A stretch of 64,000 nt of DNA from Onchocerca volvulus (Eukaryota; Nematoda; Chromadorea; Rhabditida; Onchocercidae). The notes below the pieces were generated by a model. That model did no database searches. It saw only the letters and a program-made list of their open reading frames with translations, and was not told the DNA's origin. Positions 51,976 through 64,000 of this stretch are shown one piece after another (position 1 is the first letter of the stretch; each line of letters starts with the position of its first letter). The stretch lies in assembly GCA_000499405.2 (NCBI GenBank), contig HG738137.1:15463873-15527872 (forward strand), given 5' to 3'. A program made the position numbers and the translations under genes.

Positions 51976-52915
51976 AGTCGGACGTCTCGCTACGGTCCAA
52001 GAATTTCACCTCTCACGCAGCGATACGAATGCCCCCGTCCGTCCCTCTTAACCATTATCTCAGATCAGAAAACCAACAAAATAGAACCGAGATCCTATTT
52101 CATTATTCCATGCACGAGTATTCAGGCATTAGCCCGCATTGAGCACTCTAATTTTTTCAAGGTAAACTTGCTAGCCACCATACGCAACCGATCAAGGTAA
52201 CGTAGGGAAAACTGGCAATATTAGCCTAGGAGCCCAGTTCTCATCCAATGGATGGACCAGGTCCTGAGACGCAGATCCAACTACGAGCTTTTTAACCGCA
52301 GCAATGACGATATACACTTTGAGAGCTGGAATTACCGCGGCTGCTGGCACCAGACTTACCCTCTCATAGATCCTCGTTAACGGGTTTAAATTGTACCCAT
52401 TCCGATAACCGGCCTCAAAGAGAACGGTCTCGTTATTTTTCGTCACTACCTCCTCATTCTGAGAGTGGGTAATTTGCGCGCCTGCTGCCTTCCTTGGATG
52501 TGGTAGCCGTTTCTCAGGCTCCCTCTCCGGAGTCGAACCCTTATTCTCCGTTACCCGTTACAACCATGGTAGGCACATAAACTACCATCGAAAGTTGATA
52601 AGGCAGACACTTGATAGATACGTCGCCGGTACAAGACCATGCGATCAGCCATAGCTATTCAGAGTCACCAATTAACGGGCCAATAACCCGATTGGTTTTA
52701 ATCTAATAGATGCGCTCGTCCAAAAGTCGGAGCTTTGGTGCATGTATTAGCTCTAGAATTGCCACAGTTATCCACGTTGGATAATCAACATCAAGTACAT
52801 TATAGCTGTAATAATGAGCCGTTCGCGGTTTCACCATTATAGGTTTATTTGAACTTAGACATGCATGGCTTAGCCTTTGAGACAAGCATATAACCGCCGA
52901 CAGAATCAATCGGGG
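51976..52915 (-). rRNA. 18S rRNA, 5' half
   Basis: On the minus strand this begins near CCGATTGATTCTGTCGGCGG and runs through TATGCTTGTCTCAAAGGCTA, the universal helix GTGGTGCATGG-type domains and CAGCAGCCGCGGTAATTCC (seen as GGAATTACCGCGGCTGCTGG on +). It ends at AGAGGTGAAATTCTTGGACC just before the gap, about position 940 of a mature molecule of 1.7-1.8 kb. The 5' end form is typical of spirurid nematodes as I recall. The 5' boundary is approximate. Apparent protein frames across this region are artefacts. Confidence 0.95.
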
Positions 52916-53684
52916 AAATGTATGAAAAGAATAAAAACACATTATATGATTATATTAAGTTAGTAATTCCATCTTTACTAACTACTACTTAATATATCAT
53001 TGTGTTATTCATTCATTCATCCATTCATTCATTCATTCATTTAAAATTCATTTCATTCATTTCTTTCGCTTCTCAACAAATTTAAAAGTTAAATTTAAAT
53101 TTGCATATGAAATACAATATAAACTTCATAAAAAACACAACGGAGCATTACTTTATCTGATTTATGTATCATATTACGATTCGCTTTCGCAAATCACACC
53201 ATACACATAGATATTATGCACGCATATAAACGAGGTGGTGTTTCTATGTGACAGTGTTAAATAATTGATCTGCTCATCAATTGAAACTTTCGTTTCACGA
53301 GACAATTCATTGCTCAAGTTAGAAGAGAGAGTCAACTCGCTCAACTAACATATTATAACTTCTCCATTCTCTATTAACGTGGCAGAAGTTTGAAGGCTTC
53401 GAACTAGAAAATATTTTACACGTATGCACGCAAATATAAATAAATATATACTAGGAAATATTTCACATCCATGCACATAAATATTTTTTTTTTCTCCTGT
53501 TTTATTTTCTCTTTTACTATGATCGAAAAAATGATTAACAGATATTATTGTATGGATGTCTTACATGATCTCTCTATGTCTTATATGATCTTATAAATTA
53601 TATATATATATATAAAATAAACATATATACGAAAAAAAAAAATATATATATATATGATTTAGAAAATATTTCACATCCATGCTC

Positions 53685-53731
<47 letters not shown>

Positions 53732-53762
53732 TCATCAGTTATTAATTATGCAAGACAAATTA

Positions 53763-53795
<33 letters not shown>

Positions 53796-54390
53796 ATTTA
53801 TTCTAAGTGATTCTTTGATTTTTTGTGCATATATATATATATATATTTTTCTCTCGAAAATTAAAATAGAGTGCCAGCACTCATCGAATCATTCATTTTT
53901 CATTTCCACGTATTGCATCTGAAAATGTCATTGATTTGACTTCTCCATCACTGATCACTGCAGACCTATTCTCTAAGGATATAATATATAACGAGAGAAT
54001 GGTTAGCATACGGGACACTTCTTCGATTCAATTTCCTAACTAGTGTCATCTGTGGATTATTGTTGCATGAATTGGTTTATTCAAGCAGCAAACAGGTCAT
54101 TCAATCAACCAATCATTCTACTCCTCTCTTATCTTTTTCTTCATCATCATTGGCATCAATATCGTTGCCCACTCCATTCCGGTAGTACTGTCGTTATTAT
54201 CCATTTCCTCTCCCCGTTTTCCTTGAGAGTGAAATAAAAGAGAAGGTTTGATTAGTAGAACTGCGATCTATGAAGTACAAGAGAAAATTCTTATCAGGGA
54301 AAGATTAACATTACCAGTGTCTTTTTAACCCTTTTAAATATTCGAAATTGGGGTTCCCAACAAATAAACTTCTTGAAGTTACTGTTATAA
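52916..54390. other. Likely rDNA 5' external spacer with microsatellites
   Basis: This lies immediately upstream of 18S on its strand. It carries an (ATTC)n array at 53005-53065 and long (TA)n arrays at 53600-53850. There is no gene. A 64-codon frame at 54043 is not supported. Confidence 0.5.
53600..53850. repeat. (TA)n microsatellite cluster
   Basis: Several (TA)n blocks, the longest about 40 bases (about 53690-53729), are separated by short unique sequence. Two of the separators repeat the phrase AAATATTTCACATCCATGC, which is also seen at about 53455. Confidence 0.9.
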
Positions 54391-55818
54391 TGGCAATAAT
54401 AACTTTTAATAAAATGATTAATCTGGATTTTTCCATTGGATCTAAAGTAATGTATAAAGCATATAAAGGACGTAAATTAAACTTTCAAATGATATAGCGA
54501 AATTCTTAAGAATGATCATACAGAAGCAAAGGAAGGGAAGAAGTGAAGAGAAATCAGTTCTCAATTTTATCGTATTTTCACCTTTTCTTTTTGTTTTTTA
54601 TAGATGAAATCATCTTTTTGCATATTTTATGCTTAATAATAAGTAGAATGAAGACCTTTTCGTCTAAGTGGCAAAATAATAAATAAGTAGAAAAAGCTTG
54701 AAATTAAAATTTAGTGTGTATTATCATCATGCTTGTAAATGTCTCGATTTCCAATCGATAAAAAAATTCTTACTTCTATTTTGAAATTTATTAAGTAGAA
54801 CAGGATTATATGCAAAATTGTTTCGCCTAAGCAATAATTTAAAATGATAAAAGAATGATTTATATTATTCACCCTTGTTCTTCAGTAGAGAAAAGGAAAA
54901 AGCAAATGAACCGTCCAGATTTGGTCAAGTAAGCAGTAGAATAAGATCACGCTAAACGAATCATATGACCTGTTTTCTCAAAATGGATGTAGTTTCATAA
55001 TTTATAATATACAAATGTAAATAATCTAACACCAATAAAATACAGCTAATAGGTTCCTTTGTACCACCCTTATCTCAATTATTGTTCATGTTATAAATAA
55101 AAGTCATGAAGGTCAGATAAATGTACGGCTTATTTCAGAAAATACCAGATACAAAATTTCAAATATTTTCAGAGAAATAAGATGATTTGATCCTCATTGA
55201 TGATATATATCATTGCAGTTAATCATATGAAAATGTATAAAATAAAGTTTTCTTTTCAATAAAAATTCTTTTTTTCTGGCTAACAAACTTCATTTTCTTA
55301 CTTTCGTTAAGTGTGCCATATTTGCTACCGCTGGAAAATATAAATCTCGAAAAAGCTTTCAGAACATGAAACATATGACATGGAAACGCTAGTAGTCGCT
55401 GAAATTGCGAGGAATACCAGAAAATAAGTGATTTCTTCGTTCATCAATAGATTTATGATCTTATTGGATGAGAATTTATTTCTTTGTTCTTAGGTCATTT
55501 GGCTTTATAATCTTTGTTCTTATGTTATAATGCAGATAATATGCCAATAAAGGCGCGCTCTTTAAAAAAACACTTTCTTGTAGAACAATGCTCTATCAGG
55601 ATCTTCTCTCTATAAATAAGAAGATCTTGAGCATGAGATCATTTGAAAGGATATGCTATTACAAGGTCGAATATTTAGTCTATCTTCTTTTAGTTGTGAT
55701 ATCTTGTTTTGATTGTAATATCGTTATTAGAATTTTTTCGTCATTAGAATTATTTTTGATGTGACTGATATTGTAATTGCCGTGTTCATTGTCGTGTTAT
55801 CAAAATTTTTGTTGTAAA

Positions 55819-56044
55819 AGTTTGATTACCAAGTTTGAGACGCCGCAAAGTTTTGGATAGTAATACGAAAAGAAACAAGAACTCTCAATCTTTGTCACGG
55901 TTAAAGAAAATCGACGACATTGCTCGTAGGAATGAAATCTCGAGCTACATCTACAAATGCCATAAATATGGCATTATGGCAGATAATAGTATTAAGCTTC
56001 GATTCTTTTTGAGACATCAAAAAACTATTAATCGTATTTTCTAA
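55819..56044 (+). other. Spliced-leader-like sequence fused to a 69-codon open frame
   Basis: The stretch 55819-55839 reads AGTTTGATTACCAAGTTTGA plus G. It resembles the nematode SL1 leader 3' portion (ATTACCCAAGTTTGAG) with one C missing and G for A once. An open frame with no ATG at its front continues (RRRKVLDSNTKRNKNS, then RLKKIDDIARRNEISSYIYK) to a stop at 56044, lysine/arginine-rich. It is unlike an SL RNA gene because the donor GTAA and Sm-type region do not follow. It may be a retro-inserted trans-spliced mRNA fragment, or chance. Confidence 0.3.
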
Positions 56045-57108
56045 ATTCTTTATAAACAATCTTCAGTTTTATTTGTAACAAAAATAAGCACAGATAGCAA
56101 TTATCGATCTTACCAGGTTTACAAAATTTTTCATATTTTGAAAGAATTTATTCAAAATTTAAAATTTATTATGACTGGAAAATATTATTAAAAGCATTAA
56201 TGAAAGGTTAACTGAACGAAACGATTTAACAACTGGAATTATTTGCATTTTTCCCGTAAGAGCCATATCCAATATGAATAAATTACAGAAAATTAAATAA
56301 TTTGAATGACATATGTATCTCATTCAGTCTATCATTAGCTAGTTTATCTCTTCTCAATAACTCTTATCATCTGGCGAACATTGCTGTTTTGTCGAATATC
56401 TTCTTGAATTCCCGAGATTTTAACTTACTTACACTTGCAAAATGGTACAAAAAAGCTGAGCCTATTTTATTGCTTTTAATTTTTTTTTTTTTTTTTTGAA
56501 TTTTCAACTTTGTTTACTTGTGAGAACATATTAGTTCAATATTTGTTTTTCCATAAATTAAATGCAAAATAATCAAAATGATATTACTGTTTGCATCTAT
56601 TGATATGTCTTATCAGTACTGAATGCAATTTGTTAATTTTTGTTTATTGATCTATACATTATAACGTTAATTTAGTTGATGTAATCAACAAGTTGATATC
56701 CGCTCCACATTTAGAGCCCACTACGGCAAGCAATATAAATATGCTTTAAGAATTCGTCGCACAATGTACGTAGAATTTATTTCACACTGACCGGTTTCAG
56801 ACTTTACTTCCGCAAATCCTAAAGCTTTTTTGCTTTAGTCAGATGTCAAATGTTCACCGCAATATGTAAATGGATATGAAATGGTAGTATATCCGAGCAG
56901 ATCGAAAACTTAAAAGCTATGTTCTCATGAAAAATTGCACAAAATCCTCGAAATTTTAATGAGTCGGAATGTTAACTGAATACCTAACCAATGAACAGGT
57001 TTTCTGCCGCGCTAGGAACGAAACTTTGGATGCTAACTGAAACAATTCGAAAAACAAAATCCTTCCAAATATTTCTGGGCTTACTATGAACCAGATTGTT
57101 CTTTCTAG

Positions 57109-57192
57109 CTGAATTCAGGAATTCCAGCAAGAAATAGCCTGCGACGGGACAGTGGTGCAAGAAGCCGGAGAAAATCGAGAGCTGATGAATGG
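57109..57192 (+). CDS. Orphan internal exon (partial gene), 28 codons
   Basis: It is bounded by a strong acceptor (TTCTTTCTAG) and donor (GG/GTAAGAA). It is 84 bases, exactly 28 codons, about half G+C in AT-rich DNA. It reads LNSGIPARNSLRRDS and then GARSRRKSRADEW, with two basic phosphosite-like motifs (RRDS, RRKS). It joins in phase 0 to the next island at 57917. I do not recognise the protein. It looks like a regulatory loop of a larger protein whose other exons lie outside this window or are too diverged to see. Confidence 0.45.
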
Positions 57193-57916
57193 GTAAGAAA
57201 AAGTGCAATGGAATTTCGTGAGCTATATTATTTTATAATCTTGATTTGAAAAATAAAAGCACATTCGTAATATATATCACTCACATTATTTAATTTTCCT
57301 AGAGTTGAATAATATTGGACGTTATTTATTGTATCTTTAAAATAAAAGAAGAAAAAAAGGTGAAAATATGATAAAATTGAGAATTGATTTCTCTTTATGA
57401 TCACTGTTGAGAATTTCGCTAAATTATTTGAAAGTTTAATTTACGTCCTTTATATGCTTTATACATCACTTTAGATCCATTGGTAAAATCCAGATTAATC
57501 ATTTTATTAAAAGTTTTTATTGCCACTTTTACGCACTTCTGTTGCATGCTGCAAAAGCAGCAAGAAAGAGAAGACCACAATTTCCGGAGAAAAAGAAAAG
57601 ATTATTTCCGCAGAAAAAGAAAAAATTACAATTTACATTATAATTTCCAGCGATAGTGGAATGTTTTGAAGAAATATTTTTCACATGTCACAGAAACTTG
57701 AATTATTCAACTCATCTTTGCATTTAGTGATAAAATTCTAAGACTCCAATCTTTAATTAACTTTTAAGTTTAATGCATAAAATTGTTATAAGCTATAATT
57801 GAGTTATTGCTGCATATATATATATATATGTATAGTTTTTTCTTTTCTTTGAGAAATATTTTCCTTGCTTACTTTCTTTTTTTTCTCGGATTTTATTTTA
57901 TCATTCATTTTCATAG

Positions 57917-57952
57917 GCGGCAAATGCTGAAGTGCATACAGCAATGAGATAC
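57917..57952 (+). CDS. Orphan 36-base microexon (partial gene)
   Basis: Acceptor TTTTCATAG and donor TAC/GTAAGG flank exactly 12 codons reading AANAEVHTAMRY. It shares strand and phase with the island at 57109 and is likewise richer in G+C. Together they would read RADEW-AANAEVHTAMRY. The gene is unknown. Confidence 0.42.
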
Positions 57953-60900
57953 GTAAGGATTTTTTGTTTGTTGTTGTTTTCTTTTCTTATTTCTTTCTAA
58001 ATGTCAAATTGCTTTTTTCCTTCTTAAATTGCTAGTTATTTTAGTAGGAAAAAATATATCTTTTTTCGATAATATTTAAACATAACAAAAGAGAGGAGAA
58101 ATGGGAATATCAAAAGTTGAAGTATGCAAAATAGAAAAATTTTATAATACTAAATTATTCGTATGTTTGCTTTTTATACATATTTAAATCATCTGGTTTT
58201 CATTCGTTTTCCGTTTTTAGAATTTTTTTTTTGACCAGCAGTTAGGGATTTTGTGGTTATTACTGCGAAATATATACGTATCAAGAATGATTAGCATTAA
58301 TTTAAGAATCTCCGCGAAACTTTTTTCGTCTTCCCAACTAACATTTTAATTGCCCTTCGACCATGGCTATTTTTTATCCGAGAAAATTTCAATAAAGCTT
58401 TAAAAATATATATATTTCCTAGACAGCAAATATATTCTTACTGTAAAAGTTTTTTTTTTTAAATTTTTTTTCATGTCCTACATTTTAATTCTTGTTATAT
58501 TTTAATATTATCAGGTTGTATGTCATATTATAATAAAATGATTACTTTTTTTATTCATTGAAATAATTACAGTTTCGGAAAAAACTGAAAAATGAGAAAA
58601 CAGAAAACAATAAAAATAAGTTAGGAAGTAATAATAAATGAAAGTAATAGCAGATATTTTTTTTTAACGTTATGGGGTAAAATTTTCGGCGTGCTATTGA
58701 AATTTGCCACATAAAAAGATTAATGCTAAAACAAAACAAGAAAAAAAAAAAGCAGCGCGAAAAATATTTCTCAAAGGAAACCGCACATACGGAACTATCA
58801 TAGTTTAAAATATTTTTATGAACAAAACATAAATTCAGTCGAGGATAGAAATTTCTCTAAATCCAAGGTAAATTTGAAGAAAAAATACTAATTCAAATTT
58901 ATGTGATAAACGATGTTTTTTTTTTTTTTTTTTTTTTTTTTTTCGGGAAAAACTCTTCACTATATCAAGGATTACAGTTTTTTACATCGGTCCAAAATCA
59001 GCTTTGATGCTTCTCGTTTTTTTTCAGTTTAGGTGCCTGAAAATAATATTAACTACCGACAAGTGTTGATAAAATGAATATTTTAGTCTTTTCAATGAAA
59101 TCGCAGCATTTAGTAAGAAATTTTTAAAAGTGATCTTATCAAAAGAAAGAAAGAAAAGAAAAAAAACCAGTATTCTTAGTTTGATTTTTTTGTCAATTTT
59201 AAAGATGAGATTGCCATTTTTTTGATATGTTCCATTTTTCTACATTTAATTGTAAGGAAAGAAATTATTTTATATAAGTAAATGTCAGGAATGGAAACAT
59301 GACGTTCATGTAAACTTTTTCAACGTAATTCTTATTATATTCTATTATCCATTCTGCCTCAAAATCAATATTTTAGTTAATCCATCAATAATTAAGACTG
59401 TTGGAGAAGTGTAACAGTTGGGCTGAATTTTCGACTTAAGATTCTCTAACAAATGTTAGCCATTAAAGCAAGTTGATGAGTTGATCGCTCGCTGATAATG
59501 GAAAATAAATATAAATTATCCGGCATCTTTGCGAAGTAATTGAGCAGTAATGCTGAGCCAAGTTTAGGATCAAATTTTCTTCTTTTGCTTTATTATGAAT
59601 AGACAGTTCTCGAAATTCATAGATTTGGTCGCAAGGCAAAATTTGTTATGGCACTTTTTCAAGCATAAGTATATCGGATAATAATATAAACCAGTTTGCT
59701 GATCGGATGAATGCTTACAAAATTGTTTCTTCGTTTTGGCCGATCAATCAGAGATGATAGAGCAATTGGTAGTTTAAAACAGATAAGATACGAATGATAT
59801 GTAATAACTTTCTCATTCCGCTATTTTCATATCATCATTAGTCATATGAAAGGAATTTCGATGAAATATTAACGAAGATAATCGATAAATTAAGCGAAAT
59901 AAGTAGTGTTATAGGGTTTGCAACGCATAGGGAAATACATGGTCCCTGAAATTGCTCTCAACAATCCACGAATCGTAAAAAGTGGAAATTGCCATCGAAA
60001 AGACAAACGATTTATGTGATGGTGGTGATGATAGTGGCAATGATAATGATAAAAATAATGATTATATAAATTAATGAAAAGACTGCTTTGATCCATAACA
60101 TTTTCATGAGAGCTTTGTTATTACATGAAAAAATTAATGATCATAAATTATGCTATCGAAAATTTTGAAAATACATTTGCAAACAGATAATATGTAATTA
60201 GTAAATGAAAATCATGCTAAAAAAAAAGGAAAAAAAATGGAATATTTAGTTATAAAAATGTTAGCCATAATTATATTCATGTATTTGTATATGCGATTGC
60301 TTAATTTAATATTATCGCAGACTTTCCCAATTCAAATATTATGATGTCAATGTTGTATAAAATTATACTCAAGAACTAATAGTAAATAATTAAGTAAAAA
60401 ATATTCCAGGAATTTGAACACTACTAGTGATATTTTCCTCAATTTTTTTGTTTTATTTCACAAATAGTACCATTTTTAATTCTATAACGAAAAACTTAAT
60501 GAAAAGTGTTGCCAATTTTTAAATCAAGTATTAAATCAGCTTCCATTTACATTACTATTCTTTAGCTTCTGCTTTTTTTTTTTTGCCAGTTTTATCCTTC
60601 AATTTGAATTATGAAACTAATAATTTACATTTGCATATCTCACAATTTCTATATTTTCAAATTATTGTTCACTCACTAAGTTTTTTGAAAAGTTTCAACT
60701 TTCCAATTTTTTTTTTGAAAAAAAAAAGGAAATTTATGTAGTTTATTGTTATATCTACAACAACCAATAGTGTAAAAAAAGTTCAACGATAAATAATCAC
60801 AGAGAAAAAAAAAAAGAAATTGAAAATTAAAATGATGAAATCGACGAAAAATAATGATAGCATTTTCATAGCTTTAACCTAATGAATAAGAATACTAAAT

Positions 60901-62762
60901 ATTAACAAAAGAAAAAATCACATCCATTTCCTTTTTTTTTTTTTTTCAAAAACCATTTTCTTTTCTTTCTCAAAATATTAGTCTGAATAGAATAGAGACG
61001 ATTGATTGATAAGGATTTTGTTAGTAAAATGCAATCGTTGATCAATGGATATTGTAACTTGTATAGATTCTCACTAGCTAATCAACAACTTTATAACTTC
61101 ACACACTATCGTTATCATTATTATCAGAAGAACAGACTAAAGAAGAAATTTTTGTTCGAATGTAGTTCTTTCTTTCTATTTACTTCTTCTTCATCCGAAA
61201 AAATTTCACTCTTTTGAAAATTCGTGGAATGCTAGATTTTGCTTTTCAGGAACTCTTAAAACTAACCAATTTTTATTCATCTTTCTCTTTCCTCTCTCTT
61301 CTTCTTACTTTTTTCGATCTCTTTCTTTCTTAGCTCATGTTTTCTCCGTACTTTTTTAATTGATGATATCATACAAAGAGAATTTGTTAATCCAATAGTT
61401 ACAAATCATTTGTTGCAAAAATGTTCCATCCCAAATCGTTTTAAAACATTTCTTAACATCTTCTAATATATTCTTCTTTGTAATGTTTCATTTTCAATAA
61501 TATTAAAATTTTTACGATTACAAATTCGTATTAAATTACATATTTTATATTGTATAATTTCGCTATTTTGATTACGATATTTATCACCATTTTTTTTCAA
61601 AAATTCGTTTATATTCTTTCTTCGTCGTTTCTTTTTTCTTCTTTTTTTTTTCGTTTTTTTTATCGTTTTTTTTTCTTTTTTTTTTTTTTGAACGTAATGA
61701 TTACAAGAGGTTTTTGCAAAATTTACTTAATGTTGGAGCTACGTCAAGTATATCATTATATTATTTAAAAGAATTATTGTATTAAATGTTTGATCAAATT
61801 TTTTAGTAATCTTTTTTTATTTATTTTTACTAAATTATAGTAATAACCTTTTTATTTCTGTTAATTTATATGATGTAATTTAAATTTATAACATGAAATT
61901 CGAACTTTTAGTTATTATTAATTAAATATTATAAAGAAGGAGAATAGTCAAGTTTTTATCGTTCTTTCTTATCAAATTTTCTCAATGAATTTTCGAAATA
62001 ATTCAATACGATGTTTATTGCTAAGACAACTGTTAGATATTTCAAATCAGATTTTTTGAAATTAAATTTTATTAGGCTTCAAATTGAAAAATTATAACTA
62101 ATGAAGATATCATTTAAACTATACTTGAAAGAAATTAACCAAATAAAAGAAATGAAAAAGAGGAAAAAAAAAAACTGCGAAATAAAATGAAGGAAAAATA
62201 TTATGAAAATTTCGGGTTAGCTTTTGTCACCATCCTTTTCATATGCTTCAGTAAATCTTTTCAGAGTTATTTTTAATTATACTGAAACCGTAATTTTTTA
62301 AATTTCATTTCTATCAGTTCAAAATATGCCCATCAAGTTAATCGTTTTATATTCGTTTGTACTTTTTTTTTTAATTTTTATTAGTGCTATATAATTAAAT
62401 CTTGCTATTTTTAAATTAAAATATATTTCAAATAATGTAACTGTATTATATATGCTTCATTTTGCTTTGATATTTGTTAATTTAGTTGCTTATTATTGAT
62501 TATTCGATTTAATTTGCATTATAGAAATTAAATAAAATCAAAAAGTTTAAAACTTTTTTGATTTTCAAAGAAATATAATATGATTTTTTTCTGAAAAGTT
62601 ATCAAAATGGAATGAAAAATTGATTACAAAAAATTTGACAATGATCAATTGACAGCAATCATCAAAAGCTTATTCTTCTTACAATTACATGAAAAGTTGT
62701 CGAAAAATTTTACGTCAGTTACCTGACGTTACATAACTTACATTTTTTTTAATCTTTTTTTT

Positions 62763-62765
62763 TTC

Positions 62766-62831
<66 letters not shown>
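62763..62831. repeat. Long poly(T) tract
   Basis: About 69 bases of nearly pure T, with a few C at the left. It is a likely source of polymerase slippage, so its length is unreliable. Confidence 0.95.
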
Positions 62832-62835
<4 letters not shown>

Positions 62836-63036
62836 CTTCAGCATTTGTTAAGAATTTGAAGCAAAATTGAGAAAATAAACAAGTTGATGTGAAAAGATAA
62901 AGTGAAAAATTTTTCTTAAACTATTGAACAAACAAAAACAATTTTTCTTTTAAATTATTATCTTTTCTATAATACTAATAATAACAACAACAATAATAAT
63001 AATAGTAATTAATAATAATGATTATAAAACAACTCA

Positions 63037-63175
63037 TCATTATTTAACAATTCTTAATTACTATAAAATTTCTGATATTTGAAGAAAATTTTCACATTAG
63101 ATTATAAATCATTATTTAACAATTCTTAATTACGATTTAAGATTTCTGATATCTGAAGAAAATTTTCACATTAGA
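63037..63175. repeat. 72-base tandem duplication
   Basis: Units start at 63037 and 63109 (TCATTATTTAACAATTCTTA). Both continue through TTTCTGATAT(T/C)TGAAGAAAA to TTTTCACATTAGA, with a few differences in the middle. Confidence 0.88.
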
Positions 63176-64000
63176 AATCTTACTAATCAAAACGATGAGA
63201 GATGCATTTGAGTTCTGACATCGGCGATTACAAAGGATTCAATTCTTTACTACGATAACACCTGATTAACTATAATATCGGACAACTACCAATCGTAAAA
63301 GATTTTGGCTTCAAAATTTTCCTTCACATCTGCATTATCAATACACATTCGATCTTTTATCAATCAAAACTTTGCTTCAATCATTTCGACAGCTTTTCGT
63401 AAATAAAATTGCTTCTGAAATTGATGGAACGTAAGAAATCCTTCGCAGAATTTCGTTAAATTTTGATATACGAAGTTTTATGTTTAAGAAAATGAACAAA
63501 AATTTATTTCTTTTTGGCAAATTTCTTTTCTTTTCAATATTCGTATTAATAAGGATATTTTTTTATACTTATTTATACAAATTTACGATTTGAGGTCAAA
63601 AAGTATAAATATTTTTATACCAAATTCGCAAATGTTATGTAAGTCTATTTCGCTAATCTAAATGATATATAACTGAAAATTTATTTTTTATCACATTTAT
63701 TCATCCTATATTAACAACTTCATAAGTCTTAATTGTAAATTAAATAATTTTGTTATCGATTAAAATGTATGCAATTATACTTATTAAAAAATATTTAGAT
63801 GAAATGACCTTTTTTAAATGTTAAATATTACTTTCTACCAAATTGTTCTTGACTGAAACATTCAGATATGATTAATTAGGTTAATGATAAATACTCTCGA
63901 AAGAAAAGTTTTTTTGAACTTTACAAAAGATGAACGAATGTTTCACGCATCATTGCATATTTATTATCTCAAGTTCTATTTCTCAACTTTTTCGTGATCC

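Larger units (their letters stand above)
54391..57525. repeat. Pair of about 180-200 base inverted repeats 2.8 kb apart
   Basis: Left arm 54391 to about 54587 and right arm about 57350 to 57525 are inverted copies. Shared blocks include TGATTAATCTGGATTTT, TGTATAAAGCATATAAAGGA, CGTAAATTAAACTTTCAAA and TCTCAATTTTATC. The left arm has about 20 extra bases (GAAGCAAAGGAAGGGAAGAA region). The interior is AT-rich with no intact transposase frame that I recognise. It may be a decayed transposon with long terminal inverted repeats or a fold-back element. No clear target duplication is visible. Confidence 0.8.
57953..64000. other. AT-rich stretch with homopolymers, no supported gene
   Basis: Long T or A tracts (58918-58943, 62763-62830), a GATGGTGGTGAT-type patch near 60018, and a 72-base tandem repeat (63037-63175). 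It may be an intron or flank of the gene implied by the islands at 57 kb. No further exon with both good splice signals and coding composition was found. Confidence 0.45.

Noticed and set aside
51448..52446. Protein frames across the N gap and rRNA
   Set aside because: They consist of undefined bases and conserved rRNA sequence; neither codes for protein.
56693..56790. GC-richer block with open frames (SAPHLEPTTASN or STFRAHYGKQYKYALRIRR)
   Set aside because: Both frames are open but the upstream acceptor is poor and neither joins convincingly to the 57109 exon.
59890..60096. Minus-strand frame with a histidine-rich run
   Set aside because: The His run comes from a GATGGTGGTGAT simple repeat and the rest shows no coding signal.

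Overview
The window is strongly AT-rich eukaryotic DNA, roughly three quarters A+T by eye. It has short multi-exon genes with GT-AG introns, many homopolymer and (TA)n tracts, and no bacterial-style operons. The gene set points to a nematode, most likely a spirurid or filarial type. The signs are nematode Clc-like (claudin-type) membrane proteins, a CPS-6-type endonuclease G, a MES-6/EED Polycomb protein, a PAR-motif Cys-loop channel of the nematode acetylcholine/amine anion-channel group, trans-splice-like acceptors just before some start codons, and an 18S rRNA 5' end of the form seen in spirurids. The species call is an inference.

Layout. 1-33.9 kb, membrane-protein neighbourhood: four Clc-like genes lie on the + strand (3391-5341, 10517-11910, 23355-26658, 29220-31512). 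All have four coding exons and intron phases 1/0/1, so they look like tandem duplicates with very different extracellular loops. Between copies 1 and 2 are a predicted 75-residue single-pass membrane protein (7801-8392) and a charged 89-residue protein (8710-9595). Between copies 2 and 3 is a complete endonuclease G gene on the minus strand (15805-13474), with an orphan terminal exon upstream of it (17640-17484). After copy 4 come charged-tail exons (32500-33126) that I could not assemble into one reading frame.

33.9-45.2 kb, two convergent genes: a 404-residue EED/ESC-type WD40 protein on + (33954-37762) and a 511-residue, 12-exon Cys-loop anion-channel subunit on - (45210-38526), tail to tail with about 760 bases between them.

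45.2-64 kb: mostly non-coding. On the minus strand it holds the 5' half of an 18S rRNA (about 52915-51976), a 483-base N gap, and the 3' end of a 28S rRNA (51492 to about 51065). The gap is far too short for the missing rRNA, so the rDNA is collapsed or misjoined. Beyond it are (TA)n arrays, a 3-kb-spaced inverted repeat (54391 to 57525), a spliced-leader-like match fused to an open frame (55819-56044), and two exon-like islands at 57.1 and 57.9 kb.

The exon structures were built by hand from splice signals, reading phase and remembered family motifs; no alignment was run. The proteins do not form one pathway. The Clc-like proteins are expected at the cell surface or at junctions, endonuclease G in mitochondria with a role in apoptotic DNA breakdown, EED in the nucleus in PRC2, and the channel at synapses or muscle.
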